DNA from: Bolinopsis microptera
Lineage: Eukaryota > Ctenophora > Tentaculata > Lobata > Bolinopsidae
DNA: 64,000 nucleotides
Direction of reading: 5' to 3'
Assembly: GCF_026151205.1 (NCBI RefSeq)
Contig: NC_087072.1
Span: forward strand, 9,889,169-9,953,168
Part shown: positions 1-12,168 of the stretch, one piece after another
Layout of the letters: every line of letters starts with the position of its first letter
How positions within the stretch are numbered: position 1 is the first letter of the stretch
The notes under the pieces: generated by a model
The model's database searches: none
The model's input: only the letters and a program-made list of their open reading frames with translations
Told to the model about the DNA's origin: nothing
Position numbers and translations under genes: made by a program

Positions 1-640
1 AAGTGAAAGAAACCCATGATTCTGACTTTAGGTAGGATTAACCACTACCAAACAAACCTGGCCTCATATTGACTTGACTCTGGATTTAAGTACGTGTCCA
101 ACATGTTTGTTAAAACAGGCCTCGTACTCTTGTTCATATTTTGTGAATGTCATTTCACCAAAATATGTGAGTCTCGTGGTTTTACCCTTGATCCACATTA
201 GCAATATGCTGTGATACATGTATGTTGGGTTACGATTGTGCGATTTTTTATGGTTCGTTACAAATATCTAATGGGATTATTTTTCTCGGTATTGCATCAT
301 GGTGTATTGAGCAGGTGGTTTAGTTTACATAAATCGTAGTGATGATGCAAATATAATTCAGTTATTGAGACAAAACGTCATGATGCTATTTGACTTTATA
401 TGTTTGTTTCCTTTTAATTTGTCTGATTCGGGCAACTGAGCTGAGTTGCAAAGTAAACCTTCTATAAAATATACAAAATAATCCGAATGGATCTTAGAAA
501 AGAAGGGTATGCGATTTCCGGGCTGTTATTAATAGACCTTATGACACAAATATGAAGTGCTCAATGAGTGCATTAAACCGTGTTTGGGGCAATATCAAGA
601 AAATAACCATATTTCTGATTTAAACCATATTTCTCCACAG
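1..640. other. no gene seen; probable intron or 5' part of the next gene
   Basis: AT-rich sequence with no convincing coding exon. The first exon recognised downstream begins at 641 inside a codon, so this stretch is probably intron of that gene, with earlier exons to the left of the window or too short to see. Confidence 0.4.
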
Positions 641-2218
641 TGATGAGGAAGATCAAGATCAGTATCTGACACGCCAAGCGAGAAAACAGCGAGAAATGAA
701 CCGAACCAGAGCTCCTCCTGCTCCTCTTCCCCTTCCAGATCCTATATTTCGTACTCACAAGAGAGTCGACAAACCTCCTCTGTAAGTTTTACTATCACTG
801 GAAATTGGGATTTCATACGACACGGGTATTATCTTCATACTGTTTGCATAAAATGAATACTGATGAGCAAAATTCGTACAATTTTTTGTTGCCTAATACC
901 AGATTAGGCCCTATTCGCTAAAAAACAGCTGTACATTTCATCAACCTGTAAGATTTAAACGGGGTTATACTTCCATTTAAGAAAATTAAGGGGTCGTATT
1001 TCTTCCACTTTATGCAATGAAGAATCTGATAAGAAGATGAGACGATAAGAGATTGTATGTACTTAGAAACTCATGCAATATATTATTATTGATGTATTTC
1101 TCAGGGGTGAGGTAGCGGACCAAGTCAGCTTCTCGCATTTGTTATCTCATGGCTATCAAGTGGATTGGGGCAAGGATATGGCTGAGACAAGAAAGCAGAA
1201 AATGGAGTCTAAGAGGGTAAGAAATGTACATTTACTATTTCTTAGTTCAATCCATGACAATCATCTCATTTAAGATTTATTGGTTCAAGCCAATTCTCCG
1301 ATCACATTTGCGAAATTTTCTCACGTACATCACCGATCTTGCCCGCCTCTACTTGCGTTACAAATTGTCATCTTGCTAGCTGTGACTTGGTCGATAAACG
1401 CTAGTGGTTTCTAGCGAAACGTTACTAATAAGATTGCTTGACATAATAACTCACAAATATACCCGGACTCATAGAAACTTTAGTTTGCTCATCACCTTGT
1501 ATTCCTAGTAGGGCTACCCATTCAAGTTAGAAGAGTTCACTGCAGTTGTTTATCTTTCCCGCGGTTTGCCGTTCGAACTTATCATTGGTCAAATTGTAGT
1601 AAACGGAAAGTAGTCTACCACCATATTTGTTGAACGTAACGCGCGGTCGCCTAATTTCAATTGCAAACAAAAAGTAGCTGCTGTCATTCGGCAGTGTTTA
1701 TCGCATGAAAATATATTGCGCTCTAATTGGTGGTTGCTATGGCAACCACGCTCATGTGACTGCGTAATTTGTGGACATGTGACCACGACACAATGGGCTG
1801 GGGGGCATAATAATTAAGATCTTTTGTTGCACCTACCTTTACAGCCATTTCCGTGGGTATTATGAGCTGCAGGCCACTTAAATGGTAAACTTGCCCTTCG
1901 GTTTACTTGTGCATTGTGCAACGATTATCCCTTAGACGGATCTAATAAACTGAGATCACAATTTAAGTATATTGGCTATTAAAACGACATTGCACCCTGT
2001 GGAATGTTATTTTTGACAGAAATGACAATATTCTAATATTCTTCCTCAAAAATTCTCTCATTCCTGAATTCCTCTAGAGAGTTGAACGCGAGCAAAAGGA
2101 GAAGCTGACTCAACATTTGACAGATATGAAGAAAAATAACGCGACTACGGTTCCTGATAAACCCCTGTTCAAGATTAAGAAGTTCTCAAACGTTGCACCA
2201 AAAGTTGTCAATAGCTAA
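641..2218 (+). CDS. 3' part of an unrecognised multi-exon gene
   Basis: Three exons join in frame: 641-781, 1105-1216 and 2078-2218 (TAA at 2216-2218). Each has good sites: acceptors CCACAG, TCTCAG and CCTCTAG; donors GTAAGT after 781 and GTAAGA after 1216. The visible 131 residues are acidic at first (DEEDQDQYLTRQARKQRE), then proline-rich (APPAPLPLPDPIF), then charged and helical (DWGKDMAETRKQKMESKR), and end PLFKIKKFSNVAPKVVNS. Codon phases match at both joins. I do not recognise the family. The basic-aromatic ending with a V-x-PKV pattern recalls some small axonemal proteins, but that is a loose inference. The 5' end is missing. Introns are about 320 and 860 bases. Confidence 0.7.
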
Positions 2219-5200
2219 CATTTGACAAGACGTTGAAGACATTTTTGCAGACATTTAGCTAGAGCATAGCAGATAATCAGACTTGTATAAAAAATACACG
2301 TATAAATAGACTTGGCTATGGGTGCAACGAGGAAGTTTGTTGTGACACGTGACAACGAAGTGTGTATCTAATTGGTCACGTTGTCACGTGTCAAAACAAA
2401 CCATCTTGCCTCATCCGAAGTCATTAGTCAAGTTGGTACCATGTTGATGTACAAATTTGAATACGCGGATGTTGTAACATGTAACTTGTAGCCTTACGCC
2501 GTATTTGTTGACTCTTTGATGTAAATACGAAACTTGCTTTTCTTTGTAACGAAGGTTTTTAAATATTTACTTATAAGATACTCTATTATAAAATTGTTCT
2601 AATGCGAGAGTTTTATTGAAAGACTCAGAATTTCGTGTCTAGTGTGTTGTTGTGTAGTTAACAGTCACACACGTGACTATAAATTGAACATCTGGTCCCC
2701 TCAAAAACCTCCACGTAGCACCTACGATCATACTCGGTCCTTTCTGCAAGTGTTAAATATTGAGACTGTGAATATAAATACCAACGACATGGTTGTCTAT
2801 TACAAATGACGTGATAGTCTTTAAAAGCTGGCCCCCAAAAACCGGAAAATCAGAGCTTTTGGGATCCCAACTGTCCCTAAACCCACCTATGAATAGTTCT
2901 ACAATTACAGGTGGATCATTGTTCTGGTTGAGTGCCACTAATATGTTATATCAAGTTTCACTAGTGTGGAGCGCACTGTTCAGATCATTGTCGGGGCCGC
3001 TACAGCAGAGTCGTTATTATTTCACCTGCTGCTGAAGGGCGTTACTGCAGTAGTAGCTACGTGTTTTATAAGTCTATCTTAATGGAAATTAGTGGGTTTC
3101 TTTATCATCACGCACATATTCTGTAATGTACTGTCCAACTGTGTCAACTGCCAATACGGTGAAGAGACCATGATAGTCGCAATTATGCTAATTTCAAAAG
3201 TACACTTTTGTAATTGCACTGTTCTCTGTATTAGCTAGATGTATAGGCGTATATTACTACCACACAGCATATAGCTGTTGTGTCTACCACATTTGTGATC
3301 ACTTTCTTAGTCTACTGTAGCGCAGTCTGCCAAATTCTTAGCTGCACATTCCACAAATAATTGGAATATATTGGAATGACAGGCCAGAAATTCGCTGCTA
3401 AATTGCAAAGCGGCGTGTCGTGTACTTGTATTTTTGTGTATGCTTGAACAAGTGCGCTTATTAATAACGAATATGTGTACAAATCGCTGTATTCTGATTG
3501 CTTAGCTTGTGTGTATTTCTTGAAATTAGTGAATTATCTCCCCGATCAGACACGTATCATTAAGATTCGTCCCGACAAATACCAATCCTTCAATAGTTCC
3601 ATCTCGCCCACTAGTAAATACCGCATATTATTCAGCCGCTGTGCACTACAATACCACGCTGCATATTATTCAGCGGCTGTGTATTATGCGAGTAAGTGAG
3701 TAAGCACGTCAATCAACAAGACAACAGGACAACTGCCAGATTTCAGTTTCAGCCAGCCATTGTTCGGCCGACCTGACTAGAAACCGCACCTCTCTCTTTC
3801 TCTTTGTTGAATTGCCAAAGCTTGCTGATGAGTATTCCCCGGTTGCTTTATGTATAATACATTATACATCACATCAGGCGTTTTTACGTTGTTATACATT
3901 TCAGATGTAATGTTTCTTATTCGATGTTGTTAATCAGAATGTACCTACTATCTTCCATCTTTCCATTGTTCAGCCTTTGTATTAGCAGCTTGACAATCTA
4001 CATACGTTTCTTACAGTTAACTAAGATATATAAGTTAGATCATAGTTTACTAAGATACATAGTAAGTTTCTTGAAGGAAGTTTTTGTGGACCACGTTTAC
4101 AACTTTATTGCTACAAATTTGTGACTAATATTAGCCGTTACTGTGCAACGCACAGAAGGAACAAATCTGTCACAAGTTTGACTCAGTTGCTTATATATTT
4201 GCTGGCATGTGTGTGAGACGTGAGTGCCCCATATGTAAGCATGGTCTACGCTTGTGTAATGTGTAAATACCTAAGAGTCTGATGTTGCTGTAGCAACCAA
4301 TAACAACAAACAAGAAAAATAGCTTCGTTAACTTCCAAAGAATACTAATAATGGCCTGGCTCGGTCGATTATAGAAAATTCTTTGTCATTAGATGCGTCG
4401 TTAGGGATCGTTAGGGATCGTTATGGAATGAAAATCTGGAATGAAAATCTGCTTCAATACTATGTGTCTACTTTCATACTGTTGTTGTTTATTGTGTCTA
4501 CCTCGCTGTAGGTAGATTGTAGCTCTTCCTTTTCAAAGTTAGTATTCGAACATCTACGACTATTACACCACAGTCGAGAAAAGCTGGCTTCTGTATTTCG
4601 AGCTTTTAGTGTAATTTTATCGCAATGATTTAAACTTTTAGTGGCTAGATTTTCGCGGCCGTGCTTTATCAATTATTATCATTCATCACTAATGACACGC
4701 AGTAATGCCGAATTTAATGCGCCATTAACTCGACCACTTACAAATTACGGATCCATGAACATCATTTACCGTCACTTGGCTTACAATAATGGACTCGTGA
4801 GATGGGACCGGTTGTAAGATATCCCGTTTCTATCTACTCGCGAATGATTTAGTTTATTCGTCCCCACGTCCTGGTAGCTTAGCTGCAGAGTGTAACTCAT
4901 AGCACGGCACATATCAACGTTTACTTAATACTTAAGGAGGGGTTTGGTTTACAATTACCGCCTTTTTTACTATCTGAAAACTTTAGGGTGTTACAGCTGA
5001 CTTTAGTCATTCGCAAAGATCGGCTCGGTGCAAACGAGTACACACAGTGCACACGCAGTGCACACACACAGTGCACACACTCTCTGTTTGTACCTCAGTA
5101 CGGTGCACACACTCTCTGTTTGTACCTCAGTACGTCAGCTTCCTCCAATCCTCATCCCTCTATCACACTTACACTCATACTGTCTGATCAACACAATCAG

Positions 5201-5772
5201 TATATTATAACCTAATACAATTTCATCACTCGTCAGCTTCACAATAGCGCTATACTATACATCTACACTTGTATAATGCACGGTATAATGTCATATGGTT
5301 CATTATGTGCTATGTTGTATTATATATACACGTTATAAAGGTAAACCCTTCACATGCCCGTCACTTGCAATTGCATTCACCCTGTTTATATGGTGCATCA
5401 CAAGCTTGATGTACCCAATCAACCTTGTGAACTTTCTGTACCCAGGAATCACTTTCTCGCATAGCTAGTATAGATCATTTACATAAGAGTAAGCACCACC
5501 TCGGCCCTCCGTCATGCTGTAACCAATTAACCTGCATTATTGTACCTTGTTAGTTATTATACCATACTTTAATTACTGAACCGCTGCCATAGCGTCTAGC
5601 ACACACACACGTGCTCTACAACTTGTTATACAGTGCTTGTTATAGTACTTAGTAGTAGTACAGACTACTACACACTGTTTAAATTACACGCAGAGCGGCC
5701 CTCTCTCTGTAATATATATAATTACACTCTCAAACTGTACCTTCTCGGTACACTCATCTTTACATACTGATC
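2219..5772. other. intergenic, no gene recognised
   Basis: AT-rich sequence with only short chance ORFs on both strands. It holds a GCACAC-rich stretch at 5037-5135 in which a unit of about 34 bases (GTGCACACACTCTCTGTTTG...) occurs twice. No RNA gene or transposon end was recognised. Confidence 0.5.
5037..5135. repeat. short GCACAC-rich tandem repeat
   Basis: CACAGTGCACAC-type units, then two near-identical copies of a unit of about 34 bases containing CACACTCTCTGTTTGTACC and CAGTACG. Simple sequence with no function apparent. Confidence 0.6.
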
Positions 5773-5942
5773 ATGAAGGAGCTTCAAGCGACTCTCAATC
5801 TCAGTTATAAGTTACAGTAACGATAACTATTGTGTGCCATGCATTGTTAGTTTGTAACTGCTCTCGTTCTTGTCAGGAGAAGTTGTTTGTTGTTTCTTTG
5901 GGAGAGCTGACTGCTGAGATACGAACTTTATTTGACTCTTAA
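5773..5942 (+). CDS. possible tiny two-exon gene or 3' end of a gene
   Basis: ATG at 5773 opens MKELQATLNLSYKLQ. A GTAACG donor follows CA at 5816, and a CTTGTCAG acceptor precedes 5877. The join is in frame and gives EKLFVVSLGELTAEIRTLFDS followed by TAA at 5940-5942. The predicted piece of 36 residues is amphipathic and heptad-like (leucine spaced as in a coiled coil), as in small subunits of helical-bundle complexes, but I do not recognise it. The implied intron is only 60 bases. Earlier exons may exist, since the ATG could be internal. Chance coding is possible; evidence is frame, splice sites and amino-acid composition only. Confidence 0.28.
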
Positions 5943-7055
5943 CTCTTAATTGCATATAACGTTGAATGTTTTACTTTTCATAATTTGTAAGTTTTGGAAA
6001 ATTGCGATACTCTCAGCAAAACCTGTCGCATCCTTGCAGTCATGTTATGCTAGGCTGGTGGATTTACTCCGAGTTTTTCACACTTTCAGCAGAATGTGCT
6101 GCTTCTGCACTAAACCGGTGTCAACTATTTTACTAACGAATCACACTCGTCTACTGGAGAGTGTGTAGAGTCTGCAGCGTTTAAATCTTACCATATCATG
6201 TTGTTACACACTTTTACTGCAGTTATTCCACAATTTTGATTAGAATCGTACAGATACGAATGGTTTTAATGTGCTTGTAATATAAGAAATAAGTTTAAGT
6301 TTTACTGGTAACAGAAACAGAACTAACTTATCAAGATCACAAGGTACGCTCCCACTCTGTTCCTCAGAAATTTGTGGGCGGGATATTTGACTTCAATTTT
6401 TACGGTTTAATGTTCAAAAGTTTAATCGTATTGCTGTAACTGTTGTCGCTACCTTTCAGCGGACTATTGCTCTACAATGATACCGTTATTGCTCAATTTA
6501 AAGACTCATATAGAAGGCAATAAAACAAGTTACATCCTAGATGGATGAAGGCTCACTAGTCAATACCATTAAAGTAATTACACTTACACTTAATATAACG
6601 ATTAATGATCCTTGTTACATCACAACACAACACAACATAATTAAAAACATATCAGCTAAACGTAACTGCTATTTAAAGTAGTTGTGTTTGCTTAAAATAA
6701 CGAAATATATAGTATTATTCTAATTTTCGTATATTTTTATGACCTAAATATACAAAAATGGAGTGATTTTGTATTTTATCTCATAAATTAGAGCCATTGA
6801 AAATCCACACACTATTTTCAACTCAACCTGTAGATTCATGATCAGGCAACCTGTAGTGCACTTAGCGGATTCGTCCCCAACATACTCTTCTGCTGAGTAG
6901 ACATGATATAACTTAGTCAGTCGCAAATTTAGCATAACTACTTGTTTTCAGCGTTTTCGTCATGCACATTGTACTCTAAGTGTACTGATATGACTCACTA
7001 TTACCATTTTATTTGGGAGACTCTGCTCAGAAGACTAGAGTTTGCCACATGCTCG
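5943..7055. other. intergenic, nothing recognised
   Basis: AT-rich sequence with no convincing exon, RNA gene or transposon end. Confidence 0.4.
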
Positions 7056-7256
7056 TTACCCCGGTACCTCATTAACTTGGTACTTCGATAACTTGGTACC
7101 TCATTAACTTGGTACCTCATTAACTTGGTACCTCATTAACTTGGTACCTCATTAACTTGGTACCTCATTAACTTGGTACTTCGGTAACTTGGTACCTCGG
7201 TAACTTGGTACCTCGGAAACTTGGTAACTCGGTAACCCGATAACTTGGTAACTCGG
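7056..7256. repeat. 16-bp tandem satellite containing GGTACC
   Basis: About twelve copies of GGTACCTCATTAACTT. The inner copies (about 7078-7170) are nearly identical; outer copies drift to GGTACTTCGGTAACTT and GGTAACTCGGTAACCC. Each unit carries the GGTACC palindrome and a TTAA step. Likely slippage or unequal exchange; no coding potential. Confidence 0.85.
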
Positions 7257-8721
7257 TTTAAAATATTAAAGCGGCTTTTTGCGGCCGGTTATAGCGCCAC
7301 CACGTCTACTGGCGCCACCACAACAATTAAATGGCGGCAGTAGTGCCATATTACCTTATGTTGGACTGCCCACTTATAACCAGACTCCATAGCATTTGGA
7401 ATTCGAAGGAGAACTTGTTTTAAGACTCAAGATTCCGATATTAATAAGGCCCCTCAAATAACTTAATAACTGAACAAAACCATTAACCACGGAGAGCTAA
7501 ATTACCAGTTACCAGGCGATTTAAAGTAAATATAGAAATGCGATCCTCATTTCGATTATAATGATTCGATGATGTTCCCCGGAAATTCACCGCTTTCTCA
7601 CCTTATAATTAAATTTAGTGCTCGGTCCTAAATTCTATTTTGCCTCAAATTGTGCGCTGCAACAAATATTACTTATATTAGGTGGATAATTGTTGGCGTA
7701 ATATGATCCAATGGCGTAATAACTAATATGATTCAATGTCACACAATAACTTTATGTTGAGAATGTTTGATTGGATTTTAAGTTAACAAGGAGATTGGTT
7801 TGCAAGTTTTATATGATTATAAAATTATAATTCTCTTAACAATGCTCAATATTCCTCCAGGAATTTATAATTTGTCTTCCCTCTTTGTCATTTTGGTTAG
7901 TGCCTAGATTCTGCTTCCTCCCATATTAAAATTCCGCAGGTTGTTATCTTTTGTCTTGCTGTGTAGGTTGTAGGTATAGCTGAACATTATCCAATATTAT
8001 TATTATTAGACTACTTGCGAATTCTTTTCCGCACATTTCCAGTCGTAAACTGTTGTCTCGTAACCCGTTGTCTGCATTTTTATTGCACACTTGTATCAAG
8101 TTATAATAATATCCAATATCAGGTTACTTTCGGTATGTCCAATGTTTGGTTTTTGTAACCTAGCAACGTCTTCTGAGAACGAAAACCCCCTCTTTCACCC
8201 TGCATTTCACTTTCTCCCGCATAGCTATTTGGTAAGATTTAGGGTAGAGGTCTCTATAACTATTTACTTTAAGTGTTAATGAAGAAAAGAGGGTAACGGT
8301 AACTGTAAATGTTGGGCGATAATTCTGATAAGAGTAAGATAAGTTGAGGTTAGTATTATGAGGACCTCAATCATGAGCTGTGAACACAATCAGGGCACAC
8401 TAGAAACTATTATATTACTATTAACCGTGTAGTCATCGTTTTTGGCCGAAAGTCTGCGAAGATAAAATTTAAATTACGACGAAAATTTCAAATGTTAATT
8501 GGCCTAACAAACGCTGATGAACCAAATGCAGTTATTATTATATCGGACCCAAAAAGACCTTTTGGTTTTGGGTTTGGTAGTACTAAAATTTTTAGTACTA
8601 CAATTTGTCTGACAACTGTGAGCTGTCATATGACAACAGCGACTTACCAAATCTGTGTCATGTCTCAAATCATCTCCCTAGCATTATTGACACCACTAAA
8701 TGGCAACATGTATATTGCAAT
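7257..8721. other. intergenic; one perfect palindrome
   Basis: No gene recognised. At 8577-8601 a 25-base perfect palindrome is present (12-base arms starting GTAGTACTAAAA, one-base centre), possibly a transposon remnant. The small ORFs over 8492-8805 show no family features. Confidence 0.4.
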
Positions 8722-9057
8722 AGCCGCTGCTATCTTACTATATATAAAGCGAGACGATATATATGGTTCCGTGCCATTTTACTGACACCACGGCATCAAC
8801 TTTAACGCGACTTTCCGCAAAAACCGTAAAAGATATAAAACTGAAACTTTTTTGGCTGGGTCAAATGCTTTAATGGCCTTCAAATCAGCATGAAAAAATA
8901 AAAAATTGGTCAAGAAATAGGAGTTTTAGAGCTCAAAATTTGGACCCCCAAGTGGTGTCAAAAACGCGAATTAAATAGGTACCTAATAATTATTTTAGTC
9001 TCTTGAGTCTTGACACCACTTTAGGGTTAGACGGGTTCCTGCTAGTTGATATAATGT
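8722..9057 (+). repeat. dispersed repeat of about 340 bp, copy 1
   Basis: Aligns along its length with 41720-42056 in the same orientation. Shared landmarks are AAGCGAGACGATATATAT near the left end, GTGCCATTTTACTGACACCA, and a right end GACGGGTTCCTGCTAGTTG. Inside, AAGTGGTGTCAA and TTGACACCACTT form a 12-bp inverted repeat about 60 bases apart. No TIR, poly(A) tail or target duplication is clear. It is probably a non-autonomous mobile element of unknown class; its CTAG near the right end next to a hairpin is at most suggestive of a Helitron. Confidence 0.75.
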
Positions 9058-9337
9058 TATATATACTATGTAAGTATGTATGCTATGTGTTGTATGCTAT
9101 GAGTTTTATGCCATATATTCAATCCATAGAGATATTTTAGAGCTTTGATTTAAGTTCGCACTTAAATATTTAAGTACGACTTTGGGAGTTAAACTTAGTT
9201 AGCGTACACTTAAAGTTGCGTTAGCCTCCATATTTAAAGTTTTATTCACGTTGACTACTCTTTCACTGTTTATTATTTAGCTTTTAAGCAGTATACTACT
9301 TTGCTTTCTATATTCTTTCAGACTTTTATTTAAGTCT

Positions 9338-9532
9338 AGTTATACATTACTTTATCATATTTTATTTAACTATTGCCAGATCCGGCCAGTTCAATTTGTA
9401 ACGGAGTTTTGTATTGACAGGAAACGATGTAACAGAGTCGATATATTTTAATGTTGCCATGGGGCAGGGGGTGGCAAGTCCCCATACGGCATACATCGTG
9501 GTCCGGTAGTTTCATTGCGTCCTAATATATGG
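9338..9532 (+). repeat. dispersed repeat R1, copy 1
   Basis: Begins TAGTTATACATTACTTTA and ends near CCTAATATAT. It matches the sequence just 5' of the Penelope-like fragment (58508-58577 plus 58800-58928). Shared landmarks: CAGTTCAATTTGTAA, GGATGTAACAGAGTC or its close variant, and ATATATTTTAATGTTGC. The other copy carries an extra block of about 220 bases in the middle. Confidence 0.7.
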
Positions 9533-9627
9533 TGCGTGTTGGAAGCGTAATTGTAATCGATACTTACTTAAGCCCATAATTTACTTAAGTGTGCACTTAA
9601 ATCAGGCAGATTTAAGTAAAAAGTTAA

Positions 9628-10708
9628 GACCAGTCCAAACCGCACTTAAGCTGTACTTAAGTCAAACTTAAACGTAAAATCGGATTAATTTGTGATAACT
9701 AAAAATAGGGATTGACGAACAGTATTAACAGTTTCGAGCATTTTTCAATAAGCTGAAGGGCTTAGTAACAGTTATCTTCAGTCAACATTTACATGAACGA
9801 ATCAATGACACATGTTTTAGCTTCCTGTCCCGATTTCACTTTTCAGGGCCTCTTTTTCACTGATGTCCTCGCGATGTCGACGAGACAAGGCCATCTCGCT
9901 CTCTTTCCTCATCATATCAGCGATATCTGTATCTACAGGGTAGTCCATATTCCTAGATCTGCAGTAATTATGCAGGCCATACAACTAACTATGATATTAC
10001 ATGCGGTGTCTTCCTGATACAATATTGCACCACCTGTCTTCTTGCAGAGACACCTAAACCTCGATTTCAGAACACCAATGGCCCTTTCTACAGTGCATCT
10101 GCACTTTTTGTGTGCAACGTTGTACCGTTTCTCTTTCGGAGTGAGATTTTTTTCAAGCAGTGGAACCATCATGATTTATCGCTGGCCGTACCCCGAATCA
10201 CCCCGGATCACTGGAAACGACATAATCATTAATACTAATAGAACCTGTCAAAAACTGTGGCAATATAACCTTCACAGTTCACAGCCACCTCATCACGAAC
10301 GGACATGGCCTGGGTGTGCTCAATTTGCTATCACACCATTGGTTAGTGTGAGCTGCGTTACCTCAGTCACGTGACAGTAAAGTACGTCTGCATGATACCG
10401 TTCGTGGACGACAGGCTTATCCTAAATTTGTGTTTTCTTAAAGGGGGTGCGAACCTCAGAACAAGCAAGGTTATTTTGTAATAACGCTCTATGATATATG
10501 ATAGTAACGTTACGGTGACTCAATAGGTGAAACAATTAGCTCTCTAGTGCGAGTAAAAATAGATTTGGGGAGTCGCGAGTGGCACCCCCTTTAAGTGTCT
10601 CTAGTTTCGTGGACAGTAGAAATTGTCGCACTTAAAGTTAAGCTAAGTGCGCACTTAGCTTAAGTTCAAAAAGGTTAAGTACAAGTTTCGTGGAAGAGGT
10701 CCACGGAG
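9628..10708 (-). mobile_element. decayed PIF/Harbinger DNA transposon
   Basis: Encloses the transposase remnant at 9817-10350. Both flanks are rich in TTAAG/CTTAA: the left end reads GACCAGTCCAAACCGCACTT, and the right end, reverse-complemented, starts GGACCTCTTCCACGAAAC. The two resemble each other loosely (GACC, then TCCA and AAAC, then CTTAA), as expected for a Harbinger-type TIR. Similar CTTAA-rich sequence continues at 9140-9250, so the true left end is uncertain. No target duplication was identified. Confidence 0.5.
9817..10350 (-). pseudogene. PIF/Harbinger (HARBI1-like) transposase fragment
   Basis: The minus strand encodes the C-terminal half of a Harbinger DDE nuclease. Landmarks in order: a degraded segment (VNCEGYIATVF), GDSGY with the second catalytic Asp region, an in-frame TAA at about 10180, then LTPKEKRYNVAHKKCR, TVERAIGVLKSRFRCL, a one-base frameshift near 9970, LHN, and a tail DYPVDTDIADMM to a stop at 9817-9819. 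The GDSGY, VER-x-IG-x-LK-x-RFRCL and LHN blocks are diagnostic of the family. The N-terminal half was not found. It is dead as it stands: one stop and at least one frameshift. Confidence 0.85.
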
Positions 10709-11645
10709 CACAAAATATCGGAGGTCTTAACTCTACTACTCCACTGCAATATTCAAAATCATTTAATATGCATATGATCGGTCTGAAGGCTCATAACTAT
10801 TATTGGCCGGTAAGCTTAACTATTTAAAATAACATTATTCGCAAGCTGTTTTTATCACCAAACGGTTACACTTTGCCATTAGTTGATAGGATTAGTAGGA
10901 TTGGTAGAATCGAACAGAGGTCTTATTTTTCTGCAAGTCAGTCCAGTCCACGAAGTTAATAATTAGATTAAATTTTTATCTAGCTAGATCGTCCACCCAG
11001 TCGGACTATAGTTAACTTTTATAATGTCGAACAAACCACATTTGACAGCTAAAATACGATCATCCGGCACAAAGCTGACAGTTATGATATTTTATCACTG
11101 ATTCCAGCTTATCTCTTAAAGTCTAACTCTCCCAGGCGGATTAGATATATTGCTTGCCAGCTATCAAGCTAGTACGCAGTACTAGACCAATAGAGGAGAC
11201 GTCTTCTCATTTCTAACTTTTTCTGCATGCCAACTACGCGATAAGTTGTGCTCACACCGATATGTGTTGTCCTGTGCTGGCCAGTGCTGCGTTATAATTA
11301 TATAGTGAGATGAATATCAGCGTTCACTGTCAGTGTTTTTTCATTGAGATACTTCTTTTCTGCGATTACTTAACGTTTGAAATTTCGTTAAAACTGCATA
11401 GCTAGTATAATTTATACAGAATGCTTCTGTATTTAAGTTGATTTAAACATTTAACTAGGTCGATATCCAATTTAATAGTAATCCTGACGGAATTGTGACG
11501 AAATTCACGCTCCGATTGCGTCAAAGCGTTATGTTTAATGCGTTCTTATTGTTAATAATACTCATAATCATATAACTAGTTGTCAACAGTTTGTAATTTA
11601 ACTTCAGGAGTCCCCAGCTCAGTATTTTAATAGTGTTTGCTTTCA
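10709..11645. other. intergenic / promoter side of the next gene
   Basis: No exon or RNA gene recognised. It ends in a strong acceptor (TTTGCTTTCAG at 11636-11646) directly ahead of the next start codon. Confidence 0.4.
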
Positions 11646-11649
11646 GAAA

Positions 11650-12168
11650 ATGACACCTCCTGTCGATTTTGAGAAGATATTGATTGGGGTGAGCTGTTTG
11701 TTCTTCATCTTGGTGTTTGCTGCGATTCTTTTCTGTATGACAGACTTCAAACTCTGCTTCCAGCAGAACAACGCTCAGAAGATATTCCACGACTCAGTGC
11801 TGGAAAATGTTGCTGCCGTTCAGAGAGACCGCGAAAATTCAGCATTGGAGAAAAATGGAGGACTCTCTGTGGGCAGTAAAAGAAATTCAGAGACTAGTAT
11901 GGGCCTTAAGAAAAATAAAACTCATCCAGCCAGTGATGGAATTTCAGACGACACTATAACGCTAGATTATGATGAGACTATAAGAAGCAGTAAACCTAAA
12001 ACTAATGGCAAAGTTATGTCAGACGCCAGTCTTATAGTGATAATTGATCAAGACAAGATAGAGATTAGCAATGAACTTATTGTATCGGGATTGCCGGAGG
12101 GCAAGAGGAAAACTTGCAAGATTCAGAAACACAAATCATCGGACGAAATCAATCCTATGCCGGTTTAG
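11650..12168 (+). CDS. small single-pass membrane protein, unrecognised
   Basis: One open exon of 172 codons. Start ATG 11650 lies three bases after a TTTGCTTTCAG acceptor, so a 5' UTR intron or a spliced leader is likely. Residues about 9-30 (ILIGVSCLFFILVFAAILF) form one hydrophobic helix, followed by a polar, Ser/Lys/Asp-rich tail of about 140 residues with no further membrane segment. There is no cleavable signal motif; the helix probably acts as an anchor, with the tail perhaps cytosolic. The tail is low complexity in places (KNKTHPASDGISDD). No domain is recognised. Codon use and length support a real gene. The next stop-free region downstream is absent, so the gene seems complete. Confidence 0.65.
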   Translation: MTPPVDFEKILIGVSCLFFILVFAAILFCMTDFKLCFQQNNAQKIFHDSVLENVAAVQRDRENSALEKNGGLSVGSKRNSETSMGLKKNKTHPASDGISDDTITLDYDETIRSSKPKTNGKVMSDASLIVIIDQDKIEISNELIVSGLPEGKRKTCKIQKHKSSDEINPMPV

